The notes: a model not told the origin generated them from the letters alone. Counted from the first letter of the stretch, positions 32,411-43,679 are shown. The stretch: DNA of 64,000 bases from Anadara kagoshimensis (GCA_021292105.1 CM037868.1:31370578-31434577), one strand, 5' to 3'. Made by a program: numbers and translations.

Positions 32411-33175
32411 GAAATTTTAAGGTAATACTTTCTTTTGTATCCCCACCAATAACATTTTTTTTAAAAAATAAAAAATAAAAAATCGGGATTTTTCACAGTT
32501 GTTCAAAATTGCTTGAATCTGTCATTTTTTACTTTTTTAGTCAAAATTAAAATTTTAGTGGAGGTAACAAATGGAAGTCTTAAAAAATTTAATAGAAGGG
32601 AATAAGAGGTTTTCCTGTATCTTTCCTTGTAGAACTGTACAGAAATGTTCAAGATGGCTTTTTTCGGTTTATTTATTAGTTTGCTTTCCTATCAATGATA
32701 ATTTCAGTGGAAGATGCAGATGGTACTCTTTCCATAAAATCGATGAGCTTTTACTTGTTTTTGAATGGTGTTTAATACATTTCATTCAGCTGCAACACAT
32801 TTCTATTTCATTGATGGTGATACCAACATCCGTTTTAGAGTGAAAATTTTATAAGGCGGAAGTACTCGATCGAACCATTGGGAAAATTGACCAGTTCTTC
32901 AAAGACCAATTTCTTACCATTAAACATCAAAGACTTCAAAAACATCTTGTTAAATCACTTAGAGCACGTCATATCTAGTGGTATTAATTTGTTTAACAGT
33001 TGCTAAGTAACAAAGGTCAAGGGATCATAAGGTGACATGGGAAATGTCTTCACATTGATTTTCTATCATAATTAATTTAATTTGTCATTTCTAAGTACTT
33101 AATTGTGTAACGTGTCTAGCGTAACATCAAAATTTACATTAAGATTTTACAGATTGGGAATACAAAAAAGTGACA
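32411..33175. other. Unassigned stretch with a 90-codon open frame
   Basis: The plus-strand frame 32571-32843 has a few cysteines and tryptophans but no recognised family and no clear splice frame. A low-complexity AAAAATAAAAAAT run lies at about 32460-32485. Not called as a gene. Confidence 0.4.
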
Positions 33176-33178
33176 TGT

Positions 33179-33510
33179 TAGCTCACCTGTGTACAGGTAA
33201 TGAGCACATTTATGATCGTGAATAAGCGACAATATTTCGTTGAGTAACATGCCCTGTTTTAGCTCACCTGTGTACAGGTAATGAACACTTTATAAATAAG
33301 AAAAAAATTTTCATTGAGTTAAATGCCTGTTTTAACACCAAAAGGACTATATATATGATAAAGTGGTCAAAATGGCCCTTGTAGCAGAAATACAATTTTT
33401 GGTACATTAATATATGAATATATAACATATTTGAAAAAAAAGGTCATTTACCCGTCTGACCTCTATAATGACCTTGAATTGGGGGTCAAAGGCCAACAGA
33501 CTATTTTCAA
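33179..33510. repeat. Direct duplication of an 81 bp unit with palindromic ACCTGTGTACAGGT
   Basis: TAGCTCACCTGTGTACAGGT occurs at 33179 and again at 33260. Downstream, GACCTTGAATTGGGGGTCAA and related phrases resemble the dispersed repeat at 51510-52575. The palindrome is perfect over 14 bp. Confidence 0.75.
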
Positions 33511-35184
33511 TTGTTTCCTGTGTGTTTGTGCATTTGTATTTGTGTATTTGTGCAATTGTCTTCATTTTTACGAAGATTTTAGATGTGTAACATTATTATC
33601 CAGTTAAAATAAAAACAAGTGTATATATGTATAATTTTACATATGCATGTATATATTTTTAAAAGAAATATTTTTTTTCAAAAACAATCATCTCAAGGGA
33701 TTTATACTTATTTTTTTAATAAAAAGTTTTTAAAAAATGTTCCATGATTACATAATATTTTAGTCGTTTAGTAAATACAACACATCTCTATTGGAATTAA
33801 GTTACAAAGGTAAAATTGATAATGTAGATCACAAAATTTGCATCATCTAATGAGAGGATTGGTCAGCTAATGTCAATTTGGGAAAGGGGGATAACTCATT
33901 CAGTGTACACATGGCACCAATACCAATCAAAAATCACGTTTCTACCATTGTTTCACATTTTACCAGATTTAATTTATTCATCATCTTTTTTTTTAAGTTT
34001 ACAAAATATAATCAGGATGCAAAACAGGAATGGGGGGGGGGGGGAAGAATGTTGTTTTGCTTGATTTTCACAATTCTATAAAAAATCAATATATGAACAC
34101 CTGTAGAGGAAGTGTCAAAATAAAATTGACAAGCTGTCAATTTCGATCTTAAAAGTGCACACTTATTTTATCAGTACACAAATTTAAAAAGACAGAAATA
34201 GTATCAAATAATGTGCAATTTCTGTAACAAAAGATATATGATTCAATTAATTATTGCATGTATGTGATCTATCTAATATGTCCCATCTGACAGAATTATC
34301 TCCCTTGGTGAAATTTACAAGTTTGTTGTTTTAAATGGAAAGTTCAACCCCGGATCACGCATTATGTCGAAGGGCACCTTGCTAAATGACAAAATTTGAA
34401 GTGGTTTTTTTTTAAAAATAAAAATATAGAAAAAACTGTAACTGCTTAACACCTAAACATTTACCACATTAGTTTCACAACATTTGAAAATATGCATTAT
34501 TTGTGAATTTTGACTAATAAGTTGATTAAACTAATCAATTTTCGATCAACTGATCCCTATTGTTTTAAATGTTTGAATAGATTTGAATCCAAAAGTATAC
34601 ATCAAATCAAGTATACATGTAATTACAATTCGAGAAACAGAATCCAGGACTTGGTTTTTGGAAGCTTGATTAGTATAATAAGTAATTAACACAAACCTCA
34701 ACAAAATCAACATAACATCATCAAAATGATATTTTTATAACAATATGCTTTAGTTTGGTTCAATTCTATTTTTTGAAATGTTCAATTTTAATTTCACAAC
34801 ATAATTGAAACTATGCAAAATTCAAATTTTGACTAATCAATTGATTAAACTAAGCAAGCTTCGAATAACTGGCCCCTGGAACATTAGCTAATCTGTGGTA
34901 AGCAAAAATAATGAACACTGTCTGACAATATGACTGTTTTAAATCAGTTTAATCTGGTCAGTTCGATATAGCTTTGTTTGTGACAGCGAATTGTGCAAAA
35001 AATTCATAAAAAGGTAGGACTCCATTTTGTTCCCCTACCAATATACCTGTGTAAATTGTTTATCACAAAAATAACCTCAAAAGTTTAATAACATATTTAG
35101 ACTCTTCATAAAAAAAATTAAAAAAAATAAAACTTAAGTGGAGGTCAAATGGAGGTTTTTCCAATACGAATCTCAACTCGCATG
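33511..35184. other. Unassigned, AT-rich stretch
   Basis: Two loosely similar segments (about 34500-34560 and 34825-34880, with TTTTGACTAAT and TTGATTAAACTAA) suggest an old duplication. A G run lies at about 34032-34043. No gene or bounded element is supported. Confidence 0.45.
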
Positions 35185-35295
35185 TATCCCTTTCAATGCA
35201 AAGGTCAAAATTTCTGTCACTTCACCTTTCGCTGGTGACGTATCGATATAAGTTAAATATCCTTGACTTGGACGTAAACCCCCAGTCAAACAATA
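35185..35295 (+). mobile_element. SINE family A variant, 3' fragment
   Basis: CAATGCAAAGGTCAAAATTT, CTGTCACTTCACCTTTCGCT, GGTGACGTATCGATATAAGT and ATATCCTTGACTTGGACGTA are the terminal part of family A; nothing upstream is preserved. Confidence 0.82.
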
Positions 35296-37020
35296 AATCT
35301 ATTATATCATACTAATAAATTATACAATAATGATCCTGAACAAACTTTCTAGAAGGTATGGTGGGCGGCCAGCTTGGTATTGTTGCCCTGGCTTTTTAAA
35401 CTTCACGGTTGGTCTACGCATTTTTACCTGTTCACATAGTTATATGACCTAAAATTTTAAACAAATACCAAAACATTACATGGAGATATCGCAGACAAAT
35501 ATTCTGTAATCATTGATTCCGAAAACTGATTTGATTTTCACGTGTTAATCTTAAATCTATTGAATGGTATTTTAACAACTACATGTTTGGTCCAGGCAAG
35601 CATATAAGCATCTAGCTCGGAGAGAGAAGAGGGAAAAAAGATGCTTCAAACGTTGATCTTGGGACAATAATTATAATTAGCCTCATCACCGTCTTAGGGG
35701 GAGTGACACCTCCAAAGGCGAGGAGAGAAAACTCACGTCCCCAGATTAACAGTAAATGTAGGTTTTTTTTTTAAAAACTGAATGCTCAAAAACACTTTGA
35801 TGGATTTTTGTTAGTTTGCGTTATTTGAGGACATTTTTCATTGTCCCAACAAAAACATTGTAATTCGAGCACTGTAAATCTCATTTTCATAAATCTCAAA
35901 TTATACCCGATTTCCACAAATCTCAAATTGTCCGTACTTTGTTGCTCACATTGTCCCTACTTTACTGTTAAAAAATTTAAAGAGAGAGAGAGAGGTTTTC
36001 AATAGCCACATGTGCTCCAGTTTTAATTAATATCCAATAAAAACAAACTCGTAAATTAACAAAAACCACTATAATAACTATTATTATATAGCCAAACCTA
36101 CCTCATTTTAGTGCAAGTAGCCTCCCAAAATCCATAAAAATCACTTTTCAGAAATCCAAAATTAAATCACATGGTTTGTTAATATTTTTAAAATTCGCCC
36201 GAATTCCACGTGTTTATTTGCATCAATGGACAGAATCTGTCCCGAATACAAAAACTTATATACATACAATCTCACAGCTTCACTGTTAAATGATACACGA
36301 TCAAACTGCTTTTGAATAACAATTGATTTCTGTTGAGAACAAATCGCTCACTCATCTATAGCGAGTTGTTTCTTACTATAGCGATGTTTCTGTTCGGATA
36401 ACTATCAATATTTATGGATAAAAGAGAGAAGACACTTATTTGTCCATTCCATCAAATGAAATTAACATGTTGAAATGTCATCATGGATTTAACTTCGATT
36501 TTTTCTCTTTATCCGCTATAGAAAAAAATATTGGGTTTACTGTGACTGGGTGCAGATGGCTATGCATGGGTGAAATTGAATTGTTTATTGTCTATTCATA
36601 AGATTTGATTGATTGATTGATGAAACTATTTATTTTTTAATTAATTTATTTATATCATATTATTTATTTATTTATTTTATATTATTTTTTATTTATACAA
36701 TAATCTAATTATTTATGAAGTGTTCATTTACATGTATTTATTTATTTATTTTTATATTAATTAGCGACAGCGAACAATAAAGCTCTTGTACTAATGAATT
36801 ATTGATGACAAAAAGTCAAACTTCTCAAAAGTTTTTATTTATTTATTTATTTATTAGTAATTATTTATGAAATGCTTTACATAGATTTCTGGTCGATACA
36901 AATCGTTCTCTCATCCATAACAAAATATATAACTATTCAATTGTCGAGGTTTGTGTTTCAAAAGAAGACACTTATAATTTCTTTTTCTATCATGTTAATA
37001 TCAGGATCTCACCATCACTA
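35296..37020. other. Unassigned stretch with an ATTT-rich low-complexity core
   Basis: A TTTA/ATTT-rich tract runs through about 36600-36860. A short GA run lies near 35982-35994. A 97-codon frame starting at 36872 runs through the GT microsatellite and is not supported as coding. Confidence 0.45.
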
Positions 37021-37022
37021 TG

Positions 37023-37057
<35 letters not shown>
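37023..37057 (+). repeat. GT dinucleotide microsatellite
   Basis: An uninterrupted GT run of about 35 bp, directly followed by a SINE head fragment. Confidence 0.95.
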
Positions 37058-37058
<1 letters not shown>

Positions 37059-37125
37059 CTCAGTTGAAAGTGTGCTCGCTCCGCATGCGGGAGGTCGGGG
37101 CTTCGAACAACGTCCGTGGTTGGCT
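37058..37125 (+). mobile_element. SINE family A head fragment
   Basis: GGCTCAGTTGAAAGTGTGCT, CGCTCCGCATGCGGGAGGTC and GGGGCTTCGAACAACG correspond to the tRNA-like head only. Confidence 0.7.
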
Positions 37126-37234
37126 ATTACTTGAAAGCTTGTCACTCTTAAGCTTCTTTCGTTAAACGTTTGACATTTAGACATCAAAGTAACGAATTAT
37201 TGGTATGAGACCTCTATATAAAGGGATACCGCGT

Positions 37235-37390
37235 GTTATGGTTGGTACCCATGCACTTGCAAAGATATATGATTCTGATATAGATGTACTCCTCATAATA
37301 CCAAGGTTAACGAGGAGCCGAGATAGGGTTTCGATTCAGTACCATTTCGTTAGCTTAGCGTTAAATCTTTTGACAAGTCTGCACTTAAAA
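37235..37390 (+). mobile_element. MITE family E, right half
   Basis: AACGAGGAGCCGAGATAGGG and GATTCAGTACCATTTCGTTA, then GCTTAGCGTTAAATCTTTTG and ACAAGTCTGCACTT. The left end is not found. Confidence 0.72.
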
Positions 37391-37727
37391 CTCTTGTTGT
37401 TCTGGTTCTGTCTATTTTTGACAGAATTCAGTACAGAAAATATCTGAGCACTACTTACTTAAAGTGTTGTTTAAATGCAATAATTGTCTGATCATTTTTG
37501 TTCTAAAGCGGCGCACTTATGACGCGCACTTGTCCACGACGTCACATATTAATATCTAACTTCATTTGGTGCATTGTACTGATACTGCAGAACAGTTGAA
37601 AAGTATTTGGGTTTGAGTTTCAATATATACATGTTTTATATCGTATAGATTACTATTTCGCCATGCCAAAAAATGGTTGACTTGGAACTGTAATAATTTT
37701 GGTATGACTTCTCCTGTCTTGCTTAAA
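37391..37727. other. Unassigned stretch
   Basis: No gene or bounded repeat recognised between the MITE half and the next SINE. Confidence 0.4.
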
Positions 37728-38070
37728 ACCACCGCAGTAGCTCAGTCGGTAGAGTGCCCGCTCCGCAAGTGAGAGGTCGTGGGCTCTATCCCCACCAAGG
37801 TCCGACCCAAGACTTGAAAGTGGATAGTGACTGTTCCTTTGCCAAGCACTCGGCATTATACGAAATAAAAGTCATGGTTCCCTCGGATGGGATCTTAAAA
37901 TAAACGAGGTCCCGTGTCACGGTGGGCTTGGCACGCTACAGAACCCTGCTGTATAATGCCATCAGCGCAACGCACAGACAAAATTTCTGCACTTTTGTCT
38001 GTAGATGGCGACGTCTCGATATAAGTGATATATTTTTGACTGAAAAGTTTAACACCATTACTCAACTTAT
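37728..38070 (+). mobile_element. SINE family A, full length
   Basis: Head CACCGCAGTAGCTCAGTCGG, B-box region GTCGTGGGCTCTATCCCCAC (mutated from the usual GGTTCGA), core GAAAGTGGATAGTGACTGTT, AACGAGGTCCCGTGTCACGG, CGACGTCTCGATATAAGTGA and tail CACCATTACTCAACT. The mutated B box suggests loss of internal promoter activity. Confidence 0.9.
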
Positions 38071-38074
38071 TTTG

Positions 38075-38565
38075 ACTTCTCGTTAGCTATATATCGACAG
38101 CTTTTCTTTGGCTGCTTTCTATCGCAGCAGCTGTACGGCTACAATTTATCCACATGGCATCCGGACTTCGACTCCTTTTCGTTACTTTAACTTAACCTTA
38201 ATTCTCTCGGTGCCATGAGGCACACAAGGCTTATTGAGGTCATTTCTCCATGTCGGTCGGTTAATGGCTACACGACGTGCTGCATTCCAGGTGTTCCAGC
38301 GCCCCTGCACCATTCCGTTTTAATTTAACCACCCCCTCCAAGTTGTTTTAGGCCAATCTCCTTTCCTTCTACCCTCAGGAGTTCACCTAAAGAAGAACTG
38401 CGTAGAACTGTCTGTTCTTTCCCCAATACGTGGCCGATCCCGTTCCATCTCTTCCTCCTTACTTCATCACTTATCTTCTAACTTCCGCAATTTCAAGACC
38501 TACTTTGTTGGCGATGTGATGACTTTTCGTTAACTCGGTTTTATTTCGGACAGGTCTGTACTGCA
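38075..38565 (-). mobile_element. MITE family E split by a LINE fragment
   Basis: Interior words in reverse (TCTCGTTAGCTATATATCGA, CGACTCCTTTTCGTTACTTT) run to about 38195. The closing end GTTAACTCGGTTTTATTTCG with GACAGGTCTGTACTG appears at 38529-38565. The segment between is of LINE origin. Confidence 0.78.
38195..38525 (-). pseudogene. LINE C-terminal remnant (RRRWNWIGHVLRK-type)
   Basis: Read on the minus strand, the codons around 38490-38435 give RRKRWNGIGHVLGKEQ, which resembles the conserved WxWIGHVLRK motif near the C-terminus of many animal non-LTR retrotransposon polyproteins. Downstream the frame breaks; the end reads SLVCLMAPREL-like just before the insertion point, similar in position to the ALCAHTHKED end at 63.9 kb. 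It is degenerate and 5'-truncated. Family assignment is from motif memory, not a search. Confidence 0.65.
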
Positions 38566-38787
38566 CACATATAAGTCATACAGAATCATACTAATTTAGT
38601 ACCCTTTCGATTTTTTGATACATTCATTTTCACATTTTCCTGGAATAAAGTAAATAATTCAGATACGTATCTATCTATCAGCAAGTCTGGACATGCGATG
38701 TCATGATTAATTACGTAATACGTAAACGCGGCTACATCTCTGTAGGTGGTCAAAATTTACTATCTTGGATTGCAATAATTTATCCAA

Positions 38788-38835
38788 TACAGACCTGTCG
38801 AAAGTTTAACACTGAGCTAACGAAAAGAAGGATTT
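38788..38835 (+). mobile_element. MITE family E, left end (copy broken by later insertions)
   Basis: CAGACCTGTCGAAAGTTTAA and CACTGAGCTAACGAAAAG are a clear left end. A matching right end lies about 1 kb away at 39783-39828 (TTAGCTTTGTGTTAAACTTT, CGACAGGTCTGTACTGTAG), with a family F MITE and a LINE-like fragment between them. I infer they may be one expanded copy, but two separate copies are possible. Confidence 0.7.
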
Positions 38836-39344
38836 CTAATGACCAGTTACAGCCCTCAATTTTGTCTACTAAAATGGTGGCCAAAGCGACTTGGAATTGT
38901 GTCTGGTGACCTAAAATTTGTAAATGGTGGCCAGCTTGTCCACTTTATTTGAACTTTTGCGAGAACAGATATTATATCTGTGTTACAGAATTTTCATAAT
39001 ACTGTTATCATTTCAGGCAATATAAGGGACATTTTACATTATCGTTATTGTTATTAATAACATTGATGTATGTAAGTGATTGTAAGTCAGTTTTAAAATG
39101 CGCATTTTTGTTTTCCATACCTAAAGATGCCTTAATTTTCCCTCATTTGGAAGAAAAGATTGTCTGGCCACTTGAAATTTTCACTGGCAACCTGAAAATT
39201 TAAATTGGTGAACAGCTGGTTACTTAGTTTTGAAATCCACTTTTAGGGCTGAATTCAAGCGTTTAGTGAAAATCTGTGATGGTAAAGGTAACAAGAGAAC
39301 AAAATGAGCCGCAGACTTGGCACAGATTCCTTCTTATTCTTCAT
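38836..39344. other. Unassigned stretch between family E pieces
   Basis: Phrases TGGTGGCCAAAGCGACTTGG and GTGGCCAGCTTGTCCACT suggest an undefined repeat. No gene. Confidence 0.4.
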
Positions 39345-39537
39345 AATTGACGTATCGCCGACCACGCCTTTTATGTTCCGACACTGGCTGCCATCACGGT
39401 ATCAAAGCAGCGTCACGGCAACTAATGATGTTTTAGTGTCAGTGACGTCATTAAATATCACAATTCAGGCCGAGTTTTCATTCTTCATGCTGAGCCTTTG
39501 TCGGAATATTGTGGGCGTGGCCGGCTATCCGTGAATT
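39345..39537 (-). mobile_element. MITE family F, second copy
   Basis: AATTGACGTATCGCCGACCA at the left and GTGGGCGTGGCCGGCTATCC, GTGAATT at the right form the inverted ends. The interior matches 1806-2014 in reverse (GGTATCAAAGCAGCGTCACG). The right terminus has mutated. Confidence 0.85.
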
Positions 39538-39770
39538 CTCTCAGTGCCAGTAGGCACACAAGGCTTGAGTTGAGATGACGTCTGTTGTTTCTGCAACTAG
39601 CTTTGTTCACAGGAGTAGGTAGTTAGCCCTCTGCCCAACCCCCAACCTGGAGGGCCGACAAACCCGTACGGCACGGTTGAACGTGCCAGGAGTGAAACTT
39701 CACCACTTTAGCCCTTAGGGTCACTGAGGCACGCAAGCCATCGCATCCGGCAAGGATTCGTGCGCCATTG
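39537..39770 (-). mobile_element. LINE-like 3' fragment, uncertain
   Basis: The edge phrase AATTCTCTCAGTGCCAGTAG with GCACACAAGGCTTGAGTTGA closely resembles the edge of the LINE remnant at 38195 (AATTCTCTCGGTGCCATGAG, GCACACAAGGCTTATTGAGG). The rest (CCCAACCTGGAGGGCCGACA) is a GC-rich non-coding segment that could be the 3' untranslated part of a related element. Confidence 0.5.
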
Positions 39771-39782
39771 CAATGGCTAATT

Positions 39783-39828
39783 CCTTAGCTTTGTGTTAAA
39801 CTTTCGACAGGTCTGTACTGTAGCTTAG
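39783..39828 (+). mobile_element. MITE family E right end
   Basis: TTAGCTTTGTGTTAAACTTT followed by CGACAGGTCTGTACTGTAG. See the left end at 38788. Confidence 0.75.
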
Positions 39829-39984
39829 TTTGGGCATGAGAATTACATTTGCATTGATCATCGATATGTAGGCGACCTTTATCTCACAAATTCTGTTGGT
39901 AATCATCGGCCAATATTACATGTTGTTTCTGCAAACATCACACGTTCTTGTTTAATTACGCAACTCGTACAATCATGCAGCTAC

Positions 39985-40030
39985 AGTATACAACTACGGG
40001 CCTGTCGAACGTTTAACCACTTAAGCCTCA
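39985..40030 (+). mobile_element. MITE family E left end
   Basis: CGGGCCTGTCGAACGTTTAA precedes the family J element directly. Interior family E words resume at about 40715, so family J and further sequence sit within or between family E pieces. Confidence 0.55.
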
Positions 40031-40034
40031 ACTA

Positions 40035-40506
40035 CTGTCAGAGCCGGTCTGTTTGTGACAGTGAAGTTACGCTTTTTTCCATAGAAAATCAAATAAATAT
40101 GAATAAAAAATAATAATATTAATAACATACTTCTACCTAGTCGTAACAGATTCCATGATTGTCATAAAGTATTTCTGTAGAAAGGAAAATATTGGCATTA
40201 CGGGGATTTTACATGGTGAAAATGGCGATGTTTACATCGGAAGTGATGCCTTTGGTGACGTTATACGTCATATGCGCAACAGAGTCCGCCATTTGCCTGA
40301 TTTTTAATCATGTTAAATACCCATAGCGCCAACGTCTTGCTCTGTGCAGAAATATTCTACGCTAATCACAGATGCGCATACAGATTTCCTGTTACGACTA
40401 GCCTCGTAGGTACACGGAAGAGAATATTATTAATTTTTATTCAGATTTATTTGATTTTCTATGAAAAAGCGTAACTTCACTGTCACGAACATACCGGCAC
40501 TGACAG
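40035..40506. mobile_element. DNA element with ~75 bp terminal inverted repeats (472 bp), family J
   Basis: The left arm CTGTCAGAGCCGGTCTGTTT runs on through GTGACAGTGAAGTTACGC and CATAGAAAATCAAATAAAT; the right arm is its inverse, ending GTGCCGGTATG... in the complement and CTGACAG at 40506. A TA dinucleotide flanks both ends (40033-40034, 40507-40508), as expected for Tc1/mariner-type insertion. The interior is non-coding, so the element is non-autonomous. The two arms also contain an inverted pair CTAGTCGTAACAG / CTGTTACGACTAG around the middle. Confidence 0.88.
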
Positions 40507-40714
40507 TACGCATTTTTTTGCATTTTTTGGCATTAACATAAATCTGAAGCCCAAGTTTTCTTTTACCCGTCATTTCCCTAATACTCACCAGATTTTAAAA
40601 AATATGGCACCAAATGAAAATATTCTTTTATGACTTTAATTTATTTTTCTAGGTTCACTCTAATGTGAAAGTTTTTCTTGAATGTTTAGAAAAATATTGA
40701 CACCATGCTAACAA

Positions 40715-41290
40715 TTATTGTCGAAACAACCGTTCATTTCGGCCCCTCGTTACATATATTTCCACAGGTGTTATCTAAATCTCCAAAGTTGTCGTGTCCA
40801 CTCGCTATCCATATATCATTCAAGGTTTGGCACTTTTTGTTAATTAGGAGGCCGTGGTGGCCTAAAGAATGAGGCGTCAGTCTACAAACCCAGAGTCTCT
40901 CCCCGCTGTGAATTAAAGTCCCGCTCGAGCCACATGTGTAAAAGTGAATTTTCCTTCCTATTGGCCTCTACTGGTTCACCTGGTATCAGTATAATGTGAC
41001 TGGGGGGGAGTGGTACGCTTGTCTGCGGCGTACTAACTCAGTGAGCTAGCACCTTAAAGTCGCCCTGAGTGCGCGCTGGTACAAGGCAGACCATTGTACA
41101 CACTCGCACTTCACATGCATGCACGAGCTTGTTAATAGAATAAATAGAATAATCCATATAGATTAATAAAGTACCGGTAGTTCTCGTTGCGAATTGCTGA
41201 AAAATTGCTGATGCGACGTTAAGTAACATTCAACCGTACAACAACTGTTCGTTAACTGAATGTTAAACTTTCGACAGGTCTGTACAGCAT
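40715..41290 (-). mobile_element. MITE family E split by a SINE
   Basis: Interior words (CAACCGTTCATTTCGGCCCC, TCGTTACATATATTTCC, CACTCGCTATCCATATATC) run to about 40849. SINE B occupies 40850-41238. The family E end GTTCGTTAACTGAATGTTAA with CTTTCGACAGGTCTGTACAG follows at 41247-41287. Confidence 0.78.
40850..41238 (+). mobile_element. SINE family B, full length
   Basis: A-box-like GGCCGTGGTGGCCTAAAGAA and degraded B box (GTGAATTAAAGTCCCGCTCG), then TTCACCTGGTATCAGTATAA, GGGGAGTGGTACGCTTGTCT, AAGTCGCCCTGAGTGCGCGC, a GATTAATAAAG segment and tail GATGCGACGTTAAGTAACAT. It is inserted in family E. Confidence 0.92.
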
Positions 41291-41364
41291 TGTTAACTTT
41301 GGCGATGGCTGGAGTTTTAAATTGTGACTGTGGAAATAAGATGTGTTGTGAATTGGATCCGGTG

Positions 41365-41610
41365 TTAGCTTGTTGGCCGAGTGGTCTAAAGCTTACGCAT
41401 CACATCTTCTCTCACAATCTTGGTTCGAATCCCACTCCGGCAGATTCTGTGTGAAACATTTGGCAGATGCAAAAAGTTGGTTATATCTTCCCGTCTAGAG
41501 CCTCAATCTGAGAACTTCAGTAGGCGTCGTAATAATCAACGCCTGATGAAGTCTGGACTTCATGAGGCGTTGGACTCCAATTGGAGTTGTTACGCGGCAC
41601 TCCGGAAACT
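41365..41610 (+). repeat. tRNA-like head followed by twin hairpins
   Basis: TTGGCCGAGTGGTCTAAAGC (A-box type of leucine/serine tRNA) and GGTTCGAATCCCACTCC (B box) are present, but the anticodon arm region does not form a clean tRNA, so this is tRNA-derived repeat rather than a tRNA gene. Downstream, 41537-41552 and 41557-41572 pair as a 16 bp stem with one mismatch and a CTGG loop; 41574-41586 (ACTCCAATTGGAGT) is a perfect palindrome. The whole may be a SINE with a structured 3' part. Confidence 0.6.
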
Positions 41611-42740
41611 AGTATTTTGCCATGGCGAATTATTGATTAGAAAAAAATATCAATGCATTACGTATATACTATTTTATATATTTCTGTATTATAACAAAAC
41701 ACATAATTTGTGAGAAGGATTGTGAATTCTATTACATAAAAACACATTACAACTACAAAAAACCATGAAAATTCGAGATCACCGAATAAAATGACTGAAA
41801 TTTCACTGAACTTTCGTTAACACAGAGCCTTGTAACGTTAAATTAGCATCATAAACTTTTTATGAACTTCTTCGCTATTATAACAATTCGTACTTCTTTC
41901 TCTCGAATACAATTTTATCAGAATGACATGTGGTCAGTCATTGTAAAACAAAACACAAGCTGAAGCCATGGTACAGACTTCACCTAAAGTAATAGAGCGA
42001 AACGAAATAGCTCGTCTGGAACATAGAGTGTTACTCAAGATTAGTAATTAACCGTGATCAGTTCAGTAATCTCTTAATCCGATTACGACCCACGCGTGCT
42101 TGATCGGTAAAACACCCGAGTCCACGCCAGATGATTGACTTTTTACCTTACCATAGTATATTCAGATTCTGTTATTTACATTTCATTGGAATGAAAAGGT
42201 CTCATGAAGATCGCCTCTCAATGTTCGGTTGCTCGAACCCCTCCGATGGCTCGAATACTTGGCCAAAGTCCCATGGACTTCGAGCCATCGAAGTTCTACT
42301 GTAGCTAGCTTCAATTTTATTGAAGAAAAATCTTTTTAATTTCCCGATATAAAAACTATTTTATCCCCAATTAATGTCATCTTACTCTAGTAACACCGCA
42401 GTAGCGTTAGTTTCGTATTAATTATTGTATTTACGGAATTCGTTACAATGCGATAATTACAATCCGTGAATTCTGATATCATAATAATTACTTCCATATT
42501 TTCTCTTGTAAAACAATTTATTGAATCGTTTCAAATATAATCAAGAGGACATTAGATAAGAAAATCATTCCCCCTTAAGTAAAAATAAATCACTTGCAAT
42601 TAGGCGATAAAAAGGGAAGAAAAAAATCATTTTCCTTTAAGTCAAAATATTGGTTTCTAATTTTCGAGCAATTAGTCGTAATCTATTGTTCGATTCAGTA
42701 TTTTCTTTAAGCTTAATGTGAATATGATATTTTCATAACG
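41611..42740. other. Unassigned AT-rich stretch
   Basis: No gene or bounded repeat recognised. The phrase GGTTGCTCGAACCCCTCCGA with CGAGCCATCGAAGTTC (about 42228-42295) hints at a small inverted-type repeat. Otherwise low information. Confidence 0.4.
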
Positions 42741-42744
42741 ACAT

Positions 42745-43065
42745 ACAGTACAGACCTGTTCAAAATTTAACAATCTAAATGTAGTTGACGAATTAGTGCC
42801 GTTTCGACAGCTCACCTCAGCCCCCTGTTAGCTACAGTACAGATCTGTCGAAAGTTTGACACTTGAGATACGGGAAATAGTCGAAGCGCGGCTGACGAGT
42901 GACCGATATATGGTTACCGTAGGTACTATCCGGAAAGCTGTCGAGTGATAGATAACAGCTACCGAAATGCTGGCGAGATGTAGCAAATAATTGGCAGAGA
43001 TTAGCTGTACTAATTCGTAAGCTAAGTGTTAAACTTTCGACAGGTCTGTACTGTACTGAACATGA
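42745..43065 (+). mobile_element. MITE family E with another family E inserted
   Basis: The outer left end CAGTACAGACCTGTTCAAAA runs to CCCCCTGTTAGCT at 42833. The inner copy starts CAGTACAGATCTGTCGAAAG and ends AACTTTCGACAGGTCTGTAC at about 43050. The point of insertion within the outer copy is equivalent to the one at 21331. Confidence 0.82.
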
Positions 43066-43450
43066 TAGGTAACGGGCATATCTCGGTCCCACGGAAGCCG
43101 ATCTTTGACTTGTCCTAGTTAGCTCAGCATTAAACTTTCGCCAGGTCTGTACTGAACATGATAGGTAACGGGCATATCTCGGTCCCACGGAAGCCGAGCT
43201 TTGACTTGTCCTAGTTAGCTCAGCGTTAAACTTTCGACAGGTCTGTACTGAACATGAGAGGTAACGGGCATATCTCGTCACACGGAAGCCGATCTTTGAC
43301 TTGTCCTAGTTACCTCAGCGTTAAACTTTCGCCAGGTCTGTACTGTACTGAACATGATAGGTAACGGGCATATCTCGGTCCCACGGAAGCCGAGATTTGA
43401 CTTGTCCTAGTTAGCTCAGCGTTAAACTTTCGCCAGGTCTGTACCATATT
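43046..43450 (+). repeat. Four-copy tandem array of a 96 bp unit built from family E ends
   Basis: GAACATGATAGGTAACGGGC occurs at 43058, 43154, 43250 (variant) and 43350. Each unit ends with the family E terminus GTTAAACTTTCGCCAGGTCT and begins CTGTACTGAACATG. The central phrase is CGGTCCCACGGAAGCCGA. The minus-strand open frame across it is a product of the 96 bp (multiple of three) period. Confidence 0.93.
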
Positions 43451-43679
43451 TTTATTTGTGATATCACATGTTTGTTTTAGGATCTGTTTCGGATAAATGC
43501 GGATATAATCATTTCATATTGACAAATTTGTGAGAAATTATATCGCCATTAATATGTTTTCTACTTTGTGTGTAATGTTACGTGAAAAATCTAGATAAGA
43601 ATTGACATATACGTGTAGGTGAACAACTTTAACCTGTTCGGTTGTTTAACATGAATGATGAAGTTGGAAAAATGTGGAC

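Noticed and set aside
32571..32843. 90-codon open frame with some cysteines and tryptophans
   Set aside because: No domain match that I recognise, AT-rich surroundings, no clear acceptor or donor. Not enough to call.
42832..43281. A 149-codon minus-strand frame with internal repeats
   Set aside because: It covers the 96 bp tandem array derived from MITE ends; length is a result of the period.
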